Positions 8,882 through 19,226 of a DNA stretch of 64,000 bases are shown in pieces; position 1 is the first letter of the stretch, and every line of letters starts with the position of its first letter. Below the pieces are notes generated by a model. That model had not been told where the DNA came from. It saw nothing but the letters and a program-made list of their open reading frames with translations, and searched no databases. Location of the stretch: positions 434,001-498,000 of the forward strand of contig NZ_QBDX01000001.1 in NCBI RefSeq assembly GCF_003129605.1. Direction: 5' to 3'. The stretch is from Hyphobacterium indicum. Lineage in GTDB: Bacteria > Pseudomonadota > Alphaproteobacteria > Caulobacterales > Maricaulaceae. The translations under genes and the position numbers were made by a program.

Positions 8882-10149
8882 GCTTCTTCCGGCAATTCCT
8901 GCACCCGCATCAGGATGATCTGGTTGCGGACCCGCTCGACGATTTCAAAGCGGACGCCATGGAAGCTGAACACCTGTCCGGTCTCGGGGATGGTCTGGCT
9001 TTCATGGATGACCAGTCCCGCCATGGTGACGGCTTCCTCGTCCGGCAGATCCCAGTCCAGCACCCGGTTGACGTCGCGGATCGGCGTGTGCCCGTCAATC
9101 AGCCAGACGCCCTCCGTTTCCAGCCGGACGCCTTCGACCGTGATGTCGTGCTCGTCCTCGATCTCGCCGACAATCTCTTCAAGAATGTCTTCCAGCGTGA
9201 CCAGCCCCATCAGCGCGCCATATTCATCGACCACCAGCGCAAAGTGCTCGCGCTTCTCGCGGAAGGCATTGAGCTGATCCAGAAGCTCTGTCGTTTCCGG
9301 CACAAACCAGGGCTCACGCATGACCGTATTGAGATCAATCGCACTGGCATCGCCGCCCGCATTGAGCAGCGCCCGGGCCAGATCGCGCGCATGCAGCACG
9401 CCGACAATGTTTTCGGCATCATCACGGTAGAGCGGCAGGCGCGTATGCGGGCTGTTCAGCGCTGCCGCGACAATCTCGCCCGGCGGCAGGCCGGCATCAA
9501 TCATGGTGATATTCTTGCGGTGAACCATGACATCATCAACGGTCAGCTCGCGCAGATCGAGCACCCCGCCCAGCATGTCGCGGTCATCCTTGACCACCCC
9601 GCCTTCCTGGTGGTGCAGATCGATATGGCCGCGCAACTCGTCATGCGACGACAGGACCGGGCCCTCGACCCGGGCGCCGAGCAGGCGCAGGGCGAAGCGG
9701 ACAATGGCCTGGACCGTCCCCACGATTGGCGCGAAAATCCGGACAAACAGCATGATGGGCAGGGACACGGCTTGCGCAAACCGGTCGGGATTGGACAGCG
9801 CATAGGTCTTGGGCAGCACTTCTGAAAAGATCAGCACCAGCGCCGTCATGACCAGCGTCGCATAGGGCACGCCGGCGGGACCGAACAGGACCACGAAGAC
9901 CGACGTCGCGATCGCGGACGCCATGATATTGACGAAGTTATTGCCCAGCAGAATGCCGCCGATCAGCCGCTCACGATCCTCGGTGAGCAGCGTCACGCGG
10001 CGCGCCGCATGCTTGCCCTCTTTCTCCAGCTGCAGCATCCGCGCCCGCGACACGGCGGTCAGCGCAGTCTCGGAGCCCGAGAAGAAGGCGGACATGAACA
10101 GGAGGAGCACAATTCCGCCAAGCGAAATCAGGATCCATGTCTCGGTCAT
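8878..10149 (-). CDS. HlyC/CorC family transporter (DUF21-CBS-CorC)
   Basis: 423 residues. The N-terminal DUF21 membrane domain has four hydrophobic helices between about 8 and 160, with the [17 protein letters not shown] signature. A CBS pair (about 205-335) contains [11 protein letters not shown] and [26 protein letters not shown]-terminal CorC_HlyC domain (about 345-415) ends the protein. Relatives (CorC, YtfL, TlyC) are linked to Mg2+/Co2+ efflux; the haemolysin name is historical. It is the last gene of aroK-aroB-corC, with its ATG overlapping the aroB stop (10146-10149). Confidence 0.93.
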   Translation of the reverse strand: MTETWILISLGGIVLLLFMSAFFSGSETALTAVSRARMLQLEKEGKHAARRVTLLTEDRERLIGGILLGNNFVNIMASAIATSVFVVLFGPAGVPYATLVMTALVLIFSEVLPKTYALSNPDRFAQAVSLPIMLFVRIFAPIVGTVQAIVRFALRLLGARVEGPVLSSHDELRGHIDLHHQEGGVVKDDRDMLGGVLDLRELTVDDVMVHRKNITMIDAGLPPGEIVAAALNSPHTRLPLYRDDAENIVGVLHARDLARALLNAGGDASAIDLNTVMREPWFVPETTELLDQLNAFREKREHFALVVDEYGALMGLVTLEDILEEIVGEIEDEHDITVEGVRLETEGVWLIDGHTPIRDVNRVLDWDLPDEEAVTMAGLVIHESQTIPETGQVFSFHGVRFEIVERVRNQIILMRVQELPEEA

Positions 10150-11237
10150 TGTATCTGGTCTTTCAGAAAGTTGAGGAGATCGGCCGCATCAGCCTGATCG
10201 TGAATAAAGGCATTGCCGATGCCGTGCGCAAGAACAAGGCGGATATGACCGCCGGAATTCTTCTTATCATGCCGCATGCGGTCCAGCATAGCCGTGGCTG
10301 AAAACGGCGCCCCGGGCAGGTCAGGGAGCCGTGTCCGGAGGCCCGCCAGTTCCAGATACGCCCGGACGCGGGCGGCATCCTTTTCCGGGCACAGGCCGAG
10401 GCGGGCCGAATAATCGAACGCCAGCGCCAGCCCTGCCGCGACCGCTTCGCCATGTAACAGGGCGCCCCCGGCCTCGCTTTCCAGCGCATGGCCGAATGTA
10501 TGCCCGAGATTGAGAAGGGCGCGCTGGCCGGCTTCGCGTTCATCGGCGGCCACGATGCCTGCCTTGAAGGTAATCGCCGTCTTCAGATGGGCTTGCAGCT
10601 GCGCTGCGGTCAGCCCGTCGCGTCCGGATTTTTCCAGCCGCTCGAAGAAATCCCGGTCACCGATCAGCGCTGCTTTGACGATCTCGGCAAACCCGGCCTG
10701 GCGCTCCCGCTCCGGCAGGGTGTCCAGGAAGCCGAAATCGGCAATGACCAGGCTGGGTTGATGGAAGGTGCCGATCAGATTCTTGCCCTGCGGCATATTG
10801 ATCGCGGTCTTGCCGCCAACAGAGGAATCCGCCATCGCCAGAAGCGTGGTTGGCACCTGGATGACATCCATGCCGCGCTTGTAAAGCGCCGCCGCCAGTC
10901 CGGCGAGATCTCCGGTCACACCGCCGCCAATCGCCAGGACCGCATCGCCGCGTTCCAGTTCAAGATCGAGCATCTGGCCCAGCACCTGTTCCAGCGTGGC
11001 GAAGGATTTTGCGCGCTCGCCCTCCGGTATCTCGATCGGAGGTCCGGCGAGGCCGGGACCGTCCAGCACATCCGCAACCCGGGAGCGGTGCAGGCGCAGC
11101 ACATTGGCGTCAGCCAGCACAGCATGGCGGCGGGCCCCCGACAGTGCCGGATGATGCCGCGCAGCCCTCAGCGCGCCGGGGCCGAGGAGCACGTCATAGC
11201 CCCGCTCGCCCAGGTCTATCCGGATCCGGTCAGTCAT
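10146..11237 (-). CDS. aroB: 3-dehydroquinate synthase
   Basis: A 363-residue NAD-dependent enzyme that converts DAHP to 3-dehydroquinate, step 2 of the shikimate pathway. Visible are the nucleotide-binding GGGVTGDLAG, TTLLAMADSSVGGKTAIN, and the zinc ligands in FAEIVKAALI (Glu), NLGHTFGHALE (His) and LLHGEAVAAG (His). I chose ATG 11237 (MTDRIRIDLGERGY), which overlaps the end of aroK by 8 bp; the longer frame upstream lies within aroK. There is no good Shine-Dalgarno, so translation is probably coupled to aroK. It overlaps the CorC-like gene by 4 bp. Confidence 0.96.
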   Translation of the reverse strand: MTDRIRIDLGERGYDVLLGPGALRAARHHPALSGARRHAVLADANVLRLHRSRVADVLDGPGLAGPPIEIPEGERAKSFATLEQVLGQMLDLELERGDAVLAIGGGVTGDLAGLAAALYKRGMDVIQVPTTLLAMADSSVGGKTAINMPQGKNLIGTFHQPSLVIADFGFLDTLPERERQAGFAEIVKAALIGDRDFFERLEKSGRDGLTAAQLQAHLKTAITFKAGIVAADEREAGQRALLNLGHTFGHALESEAGGALLHGEAVAAGLALAFDYSARLGLCPEKDAARVRAYLELAGLRTRLPDLPGAPFSATAMLDRMRHDKKNSGGHIRLVLAHGIGNAFIHDQADAADLLNFLKDQIQ

Positions 11238-11796
11238 TGCCGGAGGTGGCCTCGAATCCATAGTCCCTGAGCGCGTCGAGAATGCGTTGAACCGCTGTCG
11301 CATGCGGTCCGGCATCGCCGGCGATCTGAAGATCGGCCTCGGCATAGGCGGCTTCACGCCGGGCCATCAGATCGGCCATGACCGCACGCGGATCCTCGGT
11401 CTGCAACAGCGGCCGCGTATCCCTTCGTGACACGCGCTCCATCAGCGTGTCGAGATCGGCTTTCAGCCAGATGGAAATCGCTTTCTCGCGCACCAGCCGC
11501 CGGGTCTCGTCATTGACGAAGGCCCCGCCGCCAAGCGCGATGACGGCCTGAGGCTCGTCCAGCAGGCGCGCAATCACACGCCGCTCGCCATCGCGGAACG
11601 CTGCTTCGCCAAAATCCGAAAAGATTTCCGAAACCGGCCGGTCCGCCGCTTTCTCGATTTCCTCATCCGCATCAATGAAAGGCAGATTCAGCGCGGCCGC
11701 GAGACGGCGGCCGACCGTCGTCTTGCCCGCCCCCATCAGCCCGACCAGCACAATGGGGCGCGCCGCCGGTGGCAGATCAGCAGAATCTTCACTCAT
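11230..11796 (-). CDS. aroK: shikimate kinase
   Basis: A 188-residue P-loop kinase that phosphorylates shikimate in aromatic amino-acid synthesis. Walker A GLMGAGKTT is at 19-27 and the shikimate-binding FIDADEEIE at 40-48. Arg68 lies in FRDGER, followed by LGGGAF near 88-93 and the lid arginine in RRDTRPLL. It is the first gene of aroK-aroB, the arrangement usual in proteobacteria, and diverges from a small membrane peptide gene about 80 bp away. The N-terminus is about 12 residues longer than in minimal shikimate kinases. Confidence 0.96.
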   Translation of the reverse strand: MSEDSADLPPAARPIVLVGLMGAGKTTVGRRLAAALNLPFIDADEEIEKAADRPVSEIFSDFGEAAFRDGERRVIARLLDEPQAVIALGGGAFVNDETRRLVREKAISIWLKADLDTLMERVSRRDTRPLLQTEDPRAVMADLMARREAAYAEADLQIAGDAGPHATAVQRILDALRDYGFEATSGND

Positions 11797-11877
11797 ATGC
11801 GCATCATATAGTCGTCAGCCTTGGTCTGGAAATTGCCGCATTCACCCGTAATGTGACGATAAGCACTGGAGCATGCA

Positions 11878-12018
11878 ATGCGTAACACACTGATCGCCCT
11901 GATTGTCGGCGCCGCTGTTCTGGTGGGAGGATTTTTTGTCCTCGCCATGATTGGCGGCGGTCTGGAACCGCAAACCGAAGAGGTCCGCGTTGATGTCACC
12001 GACGAATTGTCTCGCTAG
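11878..12018 (+). CDS. 46-aa single-pass membrane peptide
   Basis: The open frame ATG 11878 to TAG 12016-12018 encodes 46 residues. There is one hydrophobic helix (about 4-26, ending VLAMIGGG) followed by a short acidic tail, EPQTEEVRVDVTDELSR, giving an N-in or N-out anchor with an acidic face. A weak TGGAG lies upstream. Its last 26 bases overlap the start of the next gene in another frame, which suggests translational coupling. No family is recognised. The hydrophobic/acidic design and position argue for a real small protein rather than chance. Confidence 0.65.
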   Translation: MRNTLIALIVGAAVLVGGFFVLAMIGGGLEPQTEEVRVDVTDELSR

Positions 12019-13591
12019 CATCCTTGCCCTTGTGATCGCCGGCAGTGCCGCCGGGCAGGATATCGAGGTCCGCCAACTCGGCGCGCTGGATCCTCTGGAA
12101 GTCGGCGTCGCCCAGAACGGGTTGGGCGAAAACCTGTGGGCCGGTTCGACCATCCAGACCGCTCTCAATGCGCTTGAGAACCTGCCCGCCGCATCCGGAA
12201 CAGGATACACCTCGCCGGCGCGGGCCAATCTGGTCGCCCTGGCCCTTTTATCCGGCGGCACGCCTCCACAGGGCGGCCGCGGCAATGAAACGCTGGCCAC
12301 ACTGCGCGCCGACCGCCTGCTGGCAGCCTCCGGCGCGGAAGCCGTCTACAGTCTTCTGGAGCGGACGCCCGGCCTCGACCGCGCCCCGCAACTGGCACAG
12401 CTTCATGCAGAGACCGCTTTTGCGCTGGCGGCGGGTGATGCCGGTTGCCGCACGGCGAATGCGCTGATCACCGGCCGCGAACAACCTTACTGGCTTCGCG
12501 CCCGCGCCTTCTGTCATGCATTGGATGGCGAGGATGCGGCCGCGGAACTTTCGGCCGATCTGGCACGGGCCAGCGCACCGGACGAGAATTTCGACGGTCT
12601 GCTCTACGCCATCACAATCGGCCGGTGGTCGGTGGACAGCGTTTCGGCCGATACCGGGCTCGACTGGGCACTGGCCGCCGTTTCCCCGGCGGAAGGCCGA
12701 CCCGTTGTGGATCTGACAGACGCGCCGCAATGGCTGGTGGAGGCCGCCGAGGCCAATTCTGCACAGGCCGAGCTGACGGCTGAGCCGGCTCTGGCGTTCG
12801 AAGGGCTTGCCATGCAGGAAGGCGTGGCCCGCGAGCAGATGCTGGAACAGCTGATCGGTCAGGACTTTGACCGTCTGGTCGCGGCCAGGGCGCTGGGCCT
12901 CGCCTTGCAGGAAGCTGACCGGGATAATGATTTCATGCGCGTTGCCCGCCGTTATGGCCGCGAGGTCGCGACGCTTCCCATTGCCTATGAGACCATCGAA
13001 TTCGGCGGACGGTTTGCACTCGCAGCGCTGGCTGTGGGCGACATGGCAACAGCGCGCGATTGGCGGCAGGCGCTGGACGAGGGCCCGCCGCTGCGGCAGC
13101 TCCCGACGCATTATGACCCTACCAAGCCGGACATGATCATGGACACACCCTCGCAGGATCGTCCGGAGTGGAATCCGCCTTCGCCCGCCTATCTGGTCGG
13201 CCTCGACCTCGCTTTCGCCGTGGCACAGGATCATATCCGGCGGTCTTCGACGGCGGCATTGATCCAGGCCCGCCTCGAAGCCGGTACAGCCGGTCTGGGC
13301 GATGTCGCCGGTCTGGCCGGTCTTGGGGCAGGTGCGCCGGCCGATCTGCGGCTCGCCCTTTTCAATGCGGAGACTGGGGATGTGTCGAACGCGCTGGCGG
13401 CCATGGATGCCGCTGCACTGGCCGGGGCACGGGCGGAAACCGCCTTGCTGGCCGCTCAAGTGCTCGAGGATGGCCCCGCTGGAGCCTCTCCATTGGAGCT
13501 GATGCGTATTACCGCAGCGCTCGACCGTGTCGGCCTGCGTGATACCGCTCTGTCCATCATGCTCGAACGCCTCATCGTGGAGCTCGCGTGA
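11993..13591 (+). CDS. uncharacterised periplasmic protein upstream of xerD
   Basis: About 532 residues. The start at ATG 11993 (MSPTNCLASILALVIAGSAAGQ) gives a clear signal peptide, with AGAGG-like AGAGG spaced about 9 nt upstream; an earlier in-frame start lacks this. The mature part is rich in Ala/Leu/Glu/Asp helices (many LAxALxxAE repeats), like alpha-solenoid or TPR-like proteins, but no named domain is recognised. It overlaps the 46-aa gene before it by 26 bp and the GTG start of xerD by 4 bp, so all three are probably one operon. Function unknown. Confidence 0.85.
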   Translation: MSPTNCLASILALVIAGSAAGQDIEVRQLGALDPLEVGVAQNGLGENLWAGSTIQTALNALENLPAASGTGYTSPARANLVALALLSGGTPPQGGRGNETLATLRADRLLAASGAEAVYSLLERTPGLDRAPQLAQLHAETAFALAAGDAGCRTANALITGREQPYWLRARAFCHALDGEDAAAELSADLARASAPDENFDGLLYAITIGRWSVDSVSADTGLDWALAAVSPAEGRPVVDLTDAPQWLVEAAEANSAQAELTAEPALAFEGLAMQEGVAREQMLEQLIGQDFDRLVAARALGLALQEADRDNDFMRVARRYGREVATLPIAYETIEFGGRFALAALAVGDMATARDWRQALDEGPPLRQLPTHYDPTKPDMIMDTPSQDRPEWNPPSPAYLVGLDLAFAVAQDHIRRSSTAALIQARLEAGTAGLGDVAGLAGLGAGAPADLRLALFNAETGDVSNALAAMDAAALAGARAETALLAAQVLEDGPAGASPLELMRITAALDRVGLRDTALSIMLERLIVELA

Positions 13592-14514
13592 CGGACGATC
13601 AGCTGATCGATCTGTTTCTCGACATGATGGCGGCTGAACGCGGGGCGGCCCGCAATACGCTGGATGCCTATCGCCGCGATCTGGAAGATATGTCGCTGCG
13701 CCTGTCAGCGCATGGCACCGAGCTGATCGAGGCGGACACACGTCACCTGGAAACCTGTCTGGCGGAAATGGCCCGGGAAGGTCTGGCGGCCTCCACCTCT
13801 GCCCGGCGCCTTTCGGCCACAAGGCGATTTTACCGCTTTCTGCTGTCGGAAGGCACGCGCAGCGATGATCCGGCCCGCGCCATGTCCGGCCCGAAACAGG
13901 GACGGCCCCTGCCCAAAGTCCTGTCCGAGCAGGATGTTGAAGCGCTGTTTGCGGCAGCAGAAACGCTCGACGGCTCGCGTGGTTTACGGGCCCGTGCGCT
14001 GCTGGAAATCCTCTATGCCGGGGGATTACGGGTCAGCGAGCTGGTCAGCCTGCCGCTCAGTGCCATCGCGCGCTCGGAAAGTGCCATCTATATCACCGGC
14101 AAGGGTGGCAAGGAACGACTGGTGCCCCTGACCCCGCCGGCCCTGGAGGCCATTACAGCCTATCTGACGGTGCGTGAGGATCATTTCCCGAAGGCACGGG
14201 CTGCACAATTGGCCAAAGCCCGGCGCTTCCTCTTTCCCTCGTCCAGCGCGGCTGAAGGCCATCTGACGCGTGAACAGTTTGCGCGCATCCTCAAGGACCT
14301 GGCCATTGCGGCCGGGCTCGACCCGGCGAAAATTTCGCCGCATGTCCTGCGCCACGCCTTTGCCACGCACCTTCTGGCGAATGGCGCGGATTTGCGCAGC
14401 GTGCAGGCCTTGCTGGGGCATGCCGACATCTCGACCACGCAGATTTACACCCATGTGCTCGAAGAGCGTTTGCGCACTCTGGTGGAAACGGCGCACCCGC
14501 TGGCCAGGCGCTGA
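13588..14514 (+). CDS. xerD: site-specific tyrosine recombinase XerD
   Basis: 308 residues. An N-terminal SAM-like core-binding domain (1-100) is followed by the catalytic domain with Arg148 (GLRVSEL), Lys172 (GKGGKER), His252/Arg255 (HVLRHAF), His278 (LGHADIS) and nucleophile Tyr287 (TQIYTHV). XerD acts with XerC at dif to resolve chromosome dimers at the septum under FtsK control. The GTG start 13588 overlaps the upstream stop by 4 bp. The lack of adjacent mobile genes and the chromosomal housekeeping context argue for XerD rather than a phage or integron integrase. Confidence 0.94.
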   Translation: MTDDQLIDLFLDMMAAERGAARNTLDAYRRDLEDMSLRLSAHGTELIEADTRHLETCLAEMAREGLAASTSARRLSATRRFYRFLLSEGTRSDDPARAMSGPKQGRPLPKVLSEQDVEALFAAAETLDGSRGLRARALLEILYAGGLRVSELVSLPLSAIARSESAIYITGKGGKERLVPLTPPALEAITAYLTVREDHFPKARAAQLAKARRFLFPSSSAAEGHLTREQFARILKDLAIAAGLDPAKISPHVLRHAFATHLLANGADLRSVQALLGHADISTTQIYTHVLEERLRTLVETAHPLARR

Positions 14515-14913
14515 TAACAACCGCACACACGGCTTGTTCCTTGCATTGGGGATAGCTAGGTTGCGCGGCGCTTCCGCAACCGGATGCATAACAAGACAGG
14601 CCAGAGCCGGGTTTGTTCAACCGGAAGCGGTTTGATGGTGAGGATTTTTTGGGCTGGCAAGGAGAATACCGCAGCATGATGATGACCATCATGCGAGGAT
14701 TTCGACAAAGCCGGCGCGGAAAAGACCGCCAAGCCGGAAGGAGACAACAGCTTGATTGACCCGAGCAAACTTCCATCGTTTCACCTTGGTCTTTCGCGCC
14801 CCGGACGGTGTCGCACAAAACTCACGGTGTTCACACCGCATCGCTTTGCGCTCCTTGCCGGACCACGAAATACCGGCGGTCAAACAATGCCGCTTGAACA
14901 AATCAGGCTCTAA
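14515..14913 (+). other. 400-bp leader of accA with inverted repeat and two coupled mini-ORFs
   Basis: Between xerD and accA there is no large gene. At 14674-14694 lies a perfect inverted repeat GCATGATG-ATGAC-CATCATGC. Two short frames follow. One starts ATG 14676 (27 codons, AAGGAG 14659-14664 upstream) and stops at 14757-14759. The other starts TTG 14752, preceded by AAGGAG, runs 53 codons and stops at 14911-14913, directly against the accA ATG 14914. They overlap by 8 bp. accA itself has only a weak AGG. This could be a leader that couples translation to accA; no protein family is recognised in either frame. Confidence 0.4.
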
Positions 14914-15897
14914 ATGTCAGACCCGACCCGGACCTATCTCGATTTTGAACGCCCCGTTGCAGAACTCGATGCCAAGATCGAGGAGCTGGAAACGCTGGCA
15001 GCGTCCAATTCCGCTGACGTGCCTGATGTGGCGGACGAGATCGCCAAGCTGCGTCAGAAATCGGCAGAACAGCTGGCCAGCCTCTATGAGAAACTCGATC
15101 CCTGGCGCAAGACCCAGGTCGCCCGCCATCCTGAACGCCCGCATTTCCGCGATTACCGCCGCCTCCTGATCGAGGATTTCGAGGAATTGTGCGGGGACCG
15201 CCGCTTCTCCGAAGATCCGGCGATTGTCGGTGGCATCGGCCGTTTTCACGGCCGGTCCGTCGTTGTCATGGGCCATGAAAAGGGCCGCGATACCCAGTCG
15301 CGCCTGAAGCACAATTTCGGCATGGCGCGCCCGGAAGGCTACCGCAAGGCGATCCGCCTGATGGACATGGCCGAGAAATTCAAGATGCCGGTCCTTACAT
15401 TTGTTGACACGGCAGGGGCCTATCCCGGTGTTGGTGCGGAAGAACGCGGCCAGGCCGAGGCCATTGCCCGCTCCACCGAGCGCTGCCTGACGCTGGGTGT
15501 GCCGCTGATTTCGGTAATTGCCGGTGAGGGTGGGTCTGGTGGCGCCGTGGCGCTGGCCAGCGCCAACTCTATCATCATGCTCCAGCATTCCATCTATTCG
15601 GTGATTTCACCGGAGGGCTGCGCTTCCATTCTGTGGAAGGATGCAGCGCGTGCCCGGGATGCGGCCATCGCCATGAAGATCACGGCGCAGGACTTGAAAG
15701 AGCTCAAGATCATCGATCACATCGTCAAGGAACCGATCGGCGGAGCCCATCGCGCGCCCGACGATACGGTCCGCAAGATCGGCGAGAAGATTGATTCGGT
15801 TCTGTCCGGTCTTGAAGGCCTGCGGGCCAGCGATCTGCGCGCCCGCCGCCGCGAGCGCTTCCTCGCCATCGGCCGTCTTGAGGCCAGTGAGGGCTAA
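14914..15897 (+). CDS. accA: acetyl-CoA carboxylase carboxyltransferase subunit alpha
   Basis: 327 residues. With AccD, AccA transfers the carboxyl group from biotin on AccB to acetyl-CoA, making malonyl-CoA for fatty-acid synthesis. The N-terminal helices (LDFERPVAELDAKIEEL) and ATPWRKTQVARHPERPHFRDY-like region are typical. So are the crotonase-fold motifs FVDTAGAYPGVGAEERGQ, VIAGEGGSGGAVALA and YSVISPEGCASILWKDA. The start lies directly after the stop of a 53-codon leader ORF. It is convergent with a GNAT gene, with stops overlapping by 4 bp. Confidence 0.97.
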   Translation: MSDPTRTYLDFERPVAELDAKIEELETLAASNSADVPDVADEIAKLRQKSAEQLASLYEKLDPWRKTQVARHPERPHFRDYRRLLIEDFEELCGDRRFSEDPAIVGGIGRFHGRSVVVMGHEKGRDTQSRLKHNFGMARPEGYRKAIRLMDMAEKFKMPVLTFVDTAGAYPGVGAEERGQAEAIARSTERCLTLGVPLISVIAGEGGSGGAVALASANSIIMLQHSIYSVISPEGCASILWKDAARARDAAIAMKITAQDLKELKIIDHIVKEPIGGAHRAPDDTVRKIGEKIDSVLSGLEGLRASDLRARRRERFLAIGRLEASEG

Positions 15898-16385
15898 AGG
15901 CGCATCTCCAGCCATGGCAGAGTACGGCCCGGAAAAACATCCGAGGGACGGTTGGCGATGAAAACCGCTCCCATGGCTTCGTAAAACCCGCGCGCATCCG
16001 GGTCCGACAATATCGTCATGGTTTCCACGCCCGCTTCGCGCAGCCGCTGGGCGGCTTCCTGGAACAGGACACGCCCGGCCCCGGTTCCGATCGCATCCGG
16101 ATCTATGAACAGCAGGTCGAGATTGCCGGACTTTCCGTCGGGATCGAGCTGACAGACGCCAACAACCCGGTCTTCATGATCCAGCGCCACAAAAGCATGT
16201 CCGGCGCTGACACATTGCGGCTCCACCCGCAGATAGGGGGCACAGGCGTCTATGAAGGCCGCATCATAGCCCCAATGCGCCTTCGACTTCAGACAGAGCG
16301 CGGACAGGGCGTCGCACTCTTCCATCCGCGCATCGCGAATCCGGAGCGGCTCAGGTCGAGACGGTGGGGCCGCTGATGGCGCCAT
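15894..16385 (-). CDS. GNAT family N-acetyltransferase
   Basis: About 163 residues from ATG 16385. The GNAT fold is visible: [22 protein letters not shown] at the start, [18 protein letters not shown] (beta4), then [31 protein letters not shown]. That last segment is motif A, the acetyl-CoA pyrophosphate loop in slightly unusual GTGAGR form. FYEAMGAVF follows, the late motif. The substrate is unknown. The start overlaps the last 35 bp of secA on the same strand, implying coupled translation; a longer in-frame extension would be wholly inside secA. Confidence 0.85.
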   Translation of the reverse strand: MAPSAAPPSRPEPLRIRDARMEECDALSALCLKSKAHWGYDAAFIDACAPYLRVEPQCVSAGHAFVALDHEDRVVGVCQLDPDGKSGNLDLLFIDPDAIGTGAGRVLFQEAAQRLREAGVETMTILSDPDARGFYEAMGAVFIANRPSDVFPGRTLPWLEMRL

Positions 16386-19104
16386 GACATTGCTTGAATT
16401 TCTTGCCGGAACCGCAGGGGCAGGGCGCATTGCGGGGCACTTTGCCCCAGTTGGCGGGATCATTGGGATTGCCGGCCATGGATGTGCGCCGTTGCGTCGG
16501 GGCAACTCGGGGTGCGACCGGACCGGCATCGGGACCGTCCATCTCGTTGCGGCCCGTGCGCGGATCGATATGGGTGGCTTTCATGTCCGGCAGCGGAGCC
16601 GGCTTGGGCGGGGCGGCCTGGACCCGGACCTTCATCATTACCTTGGTGACATCCTCGCGCAGACTGCTCAGCAAGTGGTCAAACAGCGAGAAGGCTTCGG
16701 TCTTGTATTCATCCAGCGGATTACGTTGGCCATAGCCGCGCAGACCGATGATGGACCGAAGGGATTCCAGGCGCTGCAAGTGTTCGCGCCAGCCCTTGTC
16801 GATGGTTTCCAGCAGGATCTGCTTTTCAACGCGCCGCATCAGCTCCGCGCCGGTTTCGGCCGATTTGGCAGCATAGGCCTTGTCGGCTGCGTCTTTCAGG
16901 CGCTCGATAATCTCCTCGTCGGCAATACCTTCTTCCTCGGCCCAGTCCTTGACCGGCAGGTCGAGATTGAAAATTTCGATGATTGCGGCGTGGAGGCCAT
17001 CCACATCCCATTGGTCCGGGAGCGCTTTCGGCGGGATGAAACGCGCGACAATGTCTTCGGCCGTTTCATTGCGCATATCGCCGATCACGTCGGACACGTC
17101 GTCATCGGTCATGAATTCGATGCGCTGCTCGAAGATCGCCTTGCGTTGATCATTCATAACGTCATCGTATTTCAGCACGTCCTTGCGGATCTCGAAATTG
17201 CGCTGCTCGACCTTTTTCTGCGAGGTCTCGATGGCTTTCGACATCCACGGGTGCTGGATGGACTCGCCTTCCTTGAGACCAAGCGTCCGCATGATCGTAT
17301 CGAGGCGTTCCGGTGCGAAAATCCGCAACAGATCGTCTTCAACGGAAATGTAGAATTTGGTACGGCCCGGATCGCCCTGCCGCCCGGAACGGCCGCGCAG
17401 CTGATTGTCGATGCGGCGGCTTTCATGGCGCTCGGTGGCCAGAACGTATAGCCCGCCTGCCGCCAGCGCCTGTTCCTTCAGCTTTTTCACTTCAGCGGCG
17501 ATTTCCGCGCGCTTGGCCTCGATGGCCTTTTCATCCGGAGCTGCCCCCTTCTGGGTTTGCTCGTCAATCCAGTCGGCGATGCGGTAATCGACATTGCCGC
17601 CCAGCTGGATGTCGGTGCCGCGGCCGGCCATATTGGTGGCAATGGTCACCGCCCCGGGCACACCGGCCTGGGCGATGATACGGGCTTCCTGCTCGTGATA
17701 GCGGGCATTCAGCACCTGATGCTTGATCTTTTTCTTCTTCAGGAATTCCGACAACACTTCGGATTTCTCGATCGAGACCGTGCCGACCAGAACGGGCTGG
17801 CCCTTCTCGACCGCCTGTTTGATATCGGCAACGACGGCCTCGTTTTTCTCCCGCGCCGTGCGGTAGACTTCGTCATCGTCATCCTGCCGGGCGACCGGGC
17901 GATTGGTCGGAATTTCGGCCAGTCCGAGACCATAAATCGAGTGAAACTCGTCGGCTTCGGTGGCCGCTGTGCCGGTCATGCCCGCCAGCTTGCCGTAAAG
18001 GCGAAAATAATTCTGGAAGGTGATGGAGGCCAGCGTCTGGTTTTCCGGCTGGATGTCGGCGCCTTCCTTGGCCTCGATGGCCTGGTGCAGGCCATTGGAC
18101 AGGCGGCGGCCCGGCATCATCCGGCCGGTGAATTCGTCGATCAGGATAACCTTGCGGTCCTTGACGATATAGTCCTTGTCCTTCTGGTGCACCTTGTGGG
18201 CGCGCAGCGCTTGGTTGAGATGGTGAACCACCATCACATTCTCGGCGTCGTAAAGATCGCCATCTTCGAGCAGCCCGCGCTCGCGCAGCAGGTCCTCGAT
18301 CTTGTCATTGCCTTCTTCGGTGATGAGGATGGAGCGCGATTTCTCGTCGATCTCGTAATCCTCCTCACTGAGCAGCGGGATGATGCTGTCCATCGTCTTG
18401 TAGAAATCGGTCTTGTCCTCGGTCCGTCCCGAAATGATCAGCGGGGTCCGGGCTTCGTCGATCAGGATGGAGTCGACCTCGTCAACGATGGCATAATGGT
18501 GACCGCGCTGGACCATCTGATCCAGCGAGTATTTCATATTGTCACGGAGATAGTCGAAGCCGAGCTCGTTATTGGTGGCGTAGGTGATGTCGCAGGCATA
18601 GGCTTGCCGGCGTTGTTCGTCCTGCAACCCGTTGAGAATGACCCCCGTGGTCATGCCCAGCTTGGCATAGACCTGCCCCATCCATTCCGCATCGCGGCTG
18701 GCGAGATAGTCATTCACCGTAACTACGTGAACGCCCTTGCCCTGGAGTGCGTTGAGATAGACGGGGGCTGTCGCCACCAGCGTCTTGCCCTCGCCGGTTT
18801 TCATTTCCGCGATATCGCCCTCGTGCAGGATGATCCCGCCGACCAGCTGCACATCATAATGGCGCTGGCCAAGTGAACGCTTCGCTGCTTCCCGGACCGC
18901 GGCGAAGGCTTCCGGCAGAAGCTTGTCGAGGGTCTCGCCATTTTCCAGCCGCTGCTTGAATTCAGTGGTTTTGCCGGCAAGCTGGTCGTCGGTCAGCGTC
19001 TCGAATTCCGGCTCCAGCGCATTGATCGCCTCGACGCGCGGCTGAAGCTTCTTGATACGGCGGTCATTGGGTGAGCCGAACAGTTTACGGGTGATGGAGA
19101 GCAT
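16351..19104 (-). CDS. secA: preprotein translocase subunit SecA
   Basis: A 917-residue DEAD-like ATPase motor that drives Sec-dependent export through SecYEG. Walker [10 protein letters not shown] is at about 101-109 and the [15 protein letters not shown] Walker B region follows. [24 protein letters not shown], the helicase motif [38 protein letters not shown] and a C-terminal zinc knuckle [13 protein letters not shown] complete the pattern. I chose ATG 19104 ([10 protein letters not shown]), the conserved start, rather than a longer frame reaching the divergent parvulin promoter. Confidence 0.98.
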   Translation of the reverse strand: MLSITRKLFGSPNDRRIKKLQPRVEAINALEPEFETLTDDQLAGKTTEFKQRLENGETLDKLLPEAFAAVREAAKRSLGQRHYDVQLVGGIILHEGDIAEMKTGEGKTLVATAPVYLNALQGKGVHVVTVNDYLASRDAEWMGQVYAKLGMTTGVILNGLQDEQRRQAYACDITYATNNELGFDYLRDNMKYSLDQMVQRGHHYAIVDEVDSILIDEARTPLIISGRTEDKTDFYKTMDSIIPLLSEEDYEIDEKSRSILITEEGNDKIEDLLRERGLLEDGDLYDAENVMVVHHLNQALRAHKVHQKDKDYIVKDRKVILIDEFTGRMMPGRRLSNGLHQAIEAKEGADIQPENQTLASITFQNYFRLYGKLAGMTGTAATEADEFHSIYGLGLAEIPTNRPVARQDDDDEVYRTAREKNEAVVADIKQAVEKGQPVLVGTVSIEKSEVLSEFLKKKKIKHQVLNARYHEQEARIIAQAGVPGAVTIATNMAGRGTDIQLGGNVDYRIADWIDEQTQKGAAPDEKAIEAKRAEIAAEVKKLKEQALAAGGLYVLATERHESRRIDNQLRGRSGRQGDPGRTKFYISVEDDLLRIFAPERLDTIMRTLGLKEGESIQHPWMSKAIETSQKKVEQRNFEIRKDVLKYDDVMNDQRKAIFEQRIEFMTDDDVSDVIGDMRNETAEDIVARFIPPKALPDQWDVDGLHAAIIEIFNLDLPVKDWAEEEGIADEEIIERLKDAADKAYAAKSAETGAELMRRVEKQILLETIDKGWREHLQRLESLRSIIGLRGYGQRNPLDEYKTEAFSLFDHLLSSLREDVTKVMMKVRVQAAPPKPAPLPDMKATHIDPRTGRNEMDGPDAGPVAPRVAPTQRRTSMAGNPNDPANWGKVPRNAPCPCGSGKKFKQCHGAISGPTVST

Positions 19105-19226
19105 GAAAAAACCTGTGCAAACGGGCGGGATGAGGCCGGAAAGACAGGGTTGCCTGCTTGACGCCACCCCGGAACCGGCTTCACTGGAAACCGGATTTGA
19201 CTTAAGGACGCGCGGTATAGGTGTCA

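Noticed and set aside
13588-14514. Tyrosine recombinase read as a mobile-element integrase
   Set aside because: The sequence fits housekeeping XerD, and there are no attachment repeats, cargo genes or transposase nearby.
14674-14694. Inverted repeat as an intrinsic terminator of xerD
   Set aside because: It is perfect but has no T-run after it, and it is AT-balanced; an operator or leader structure is more likely.
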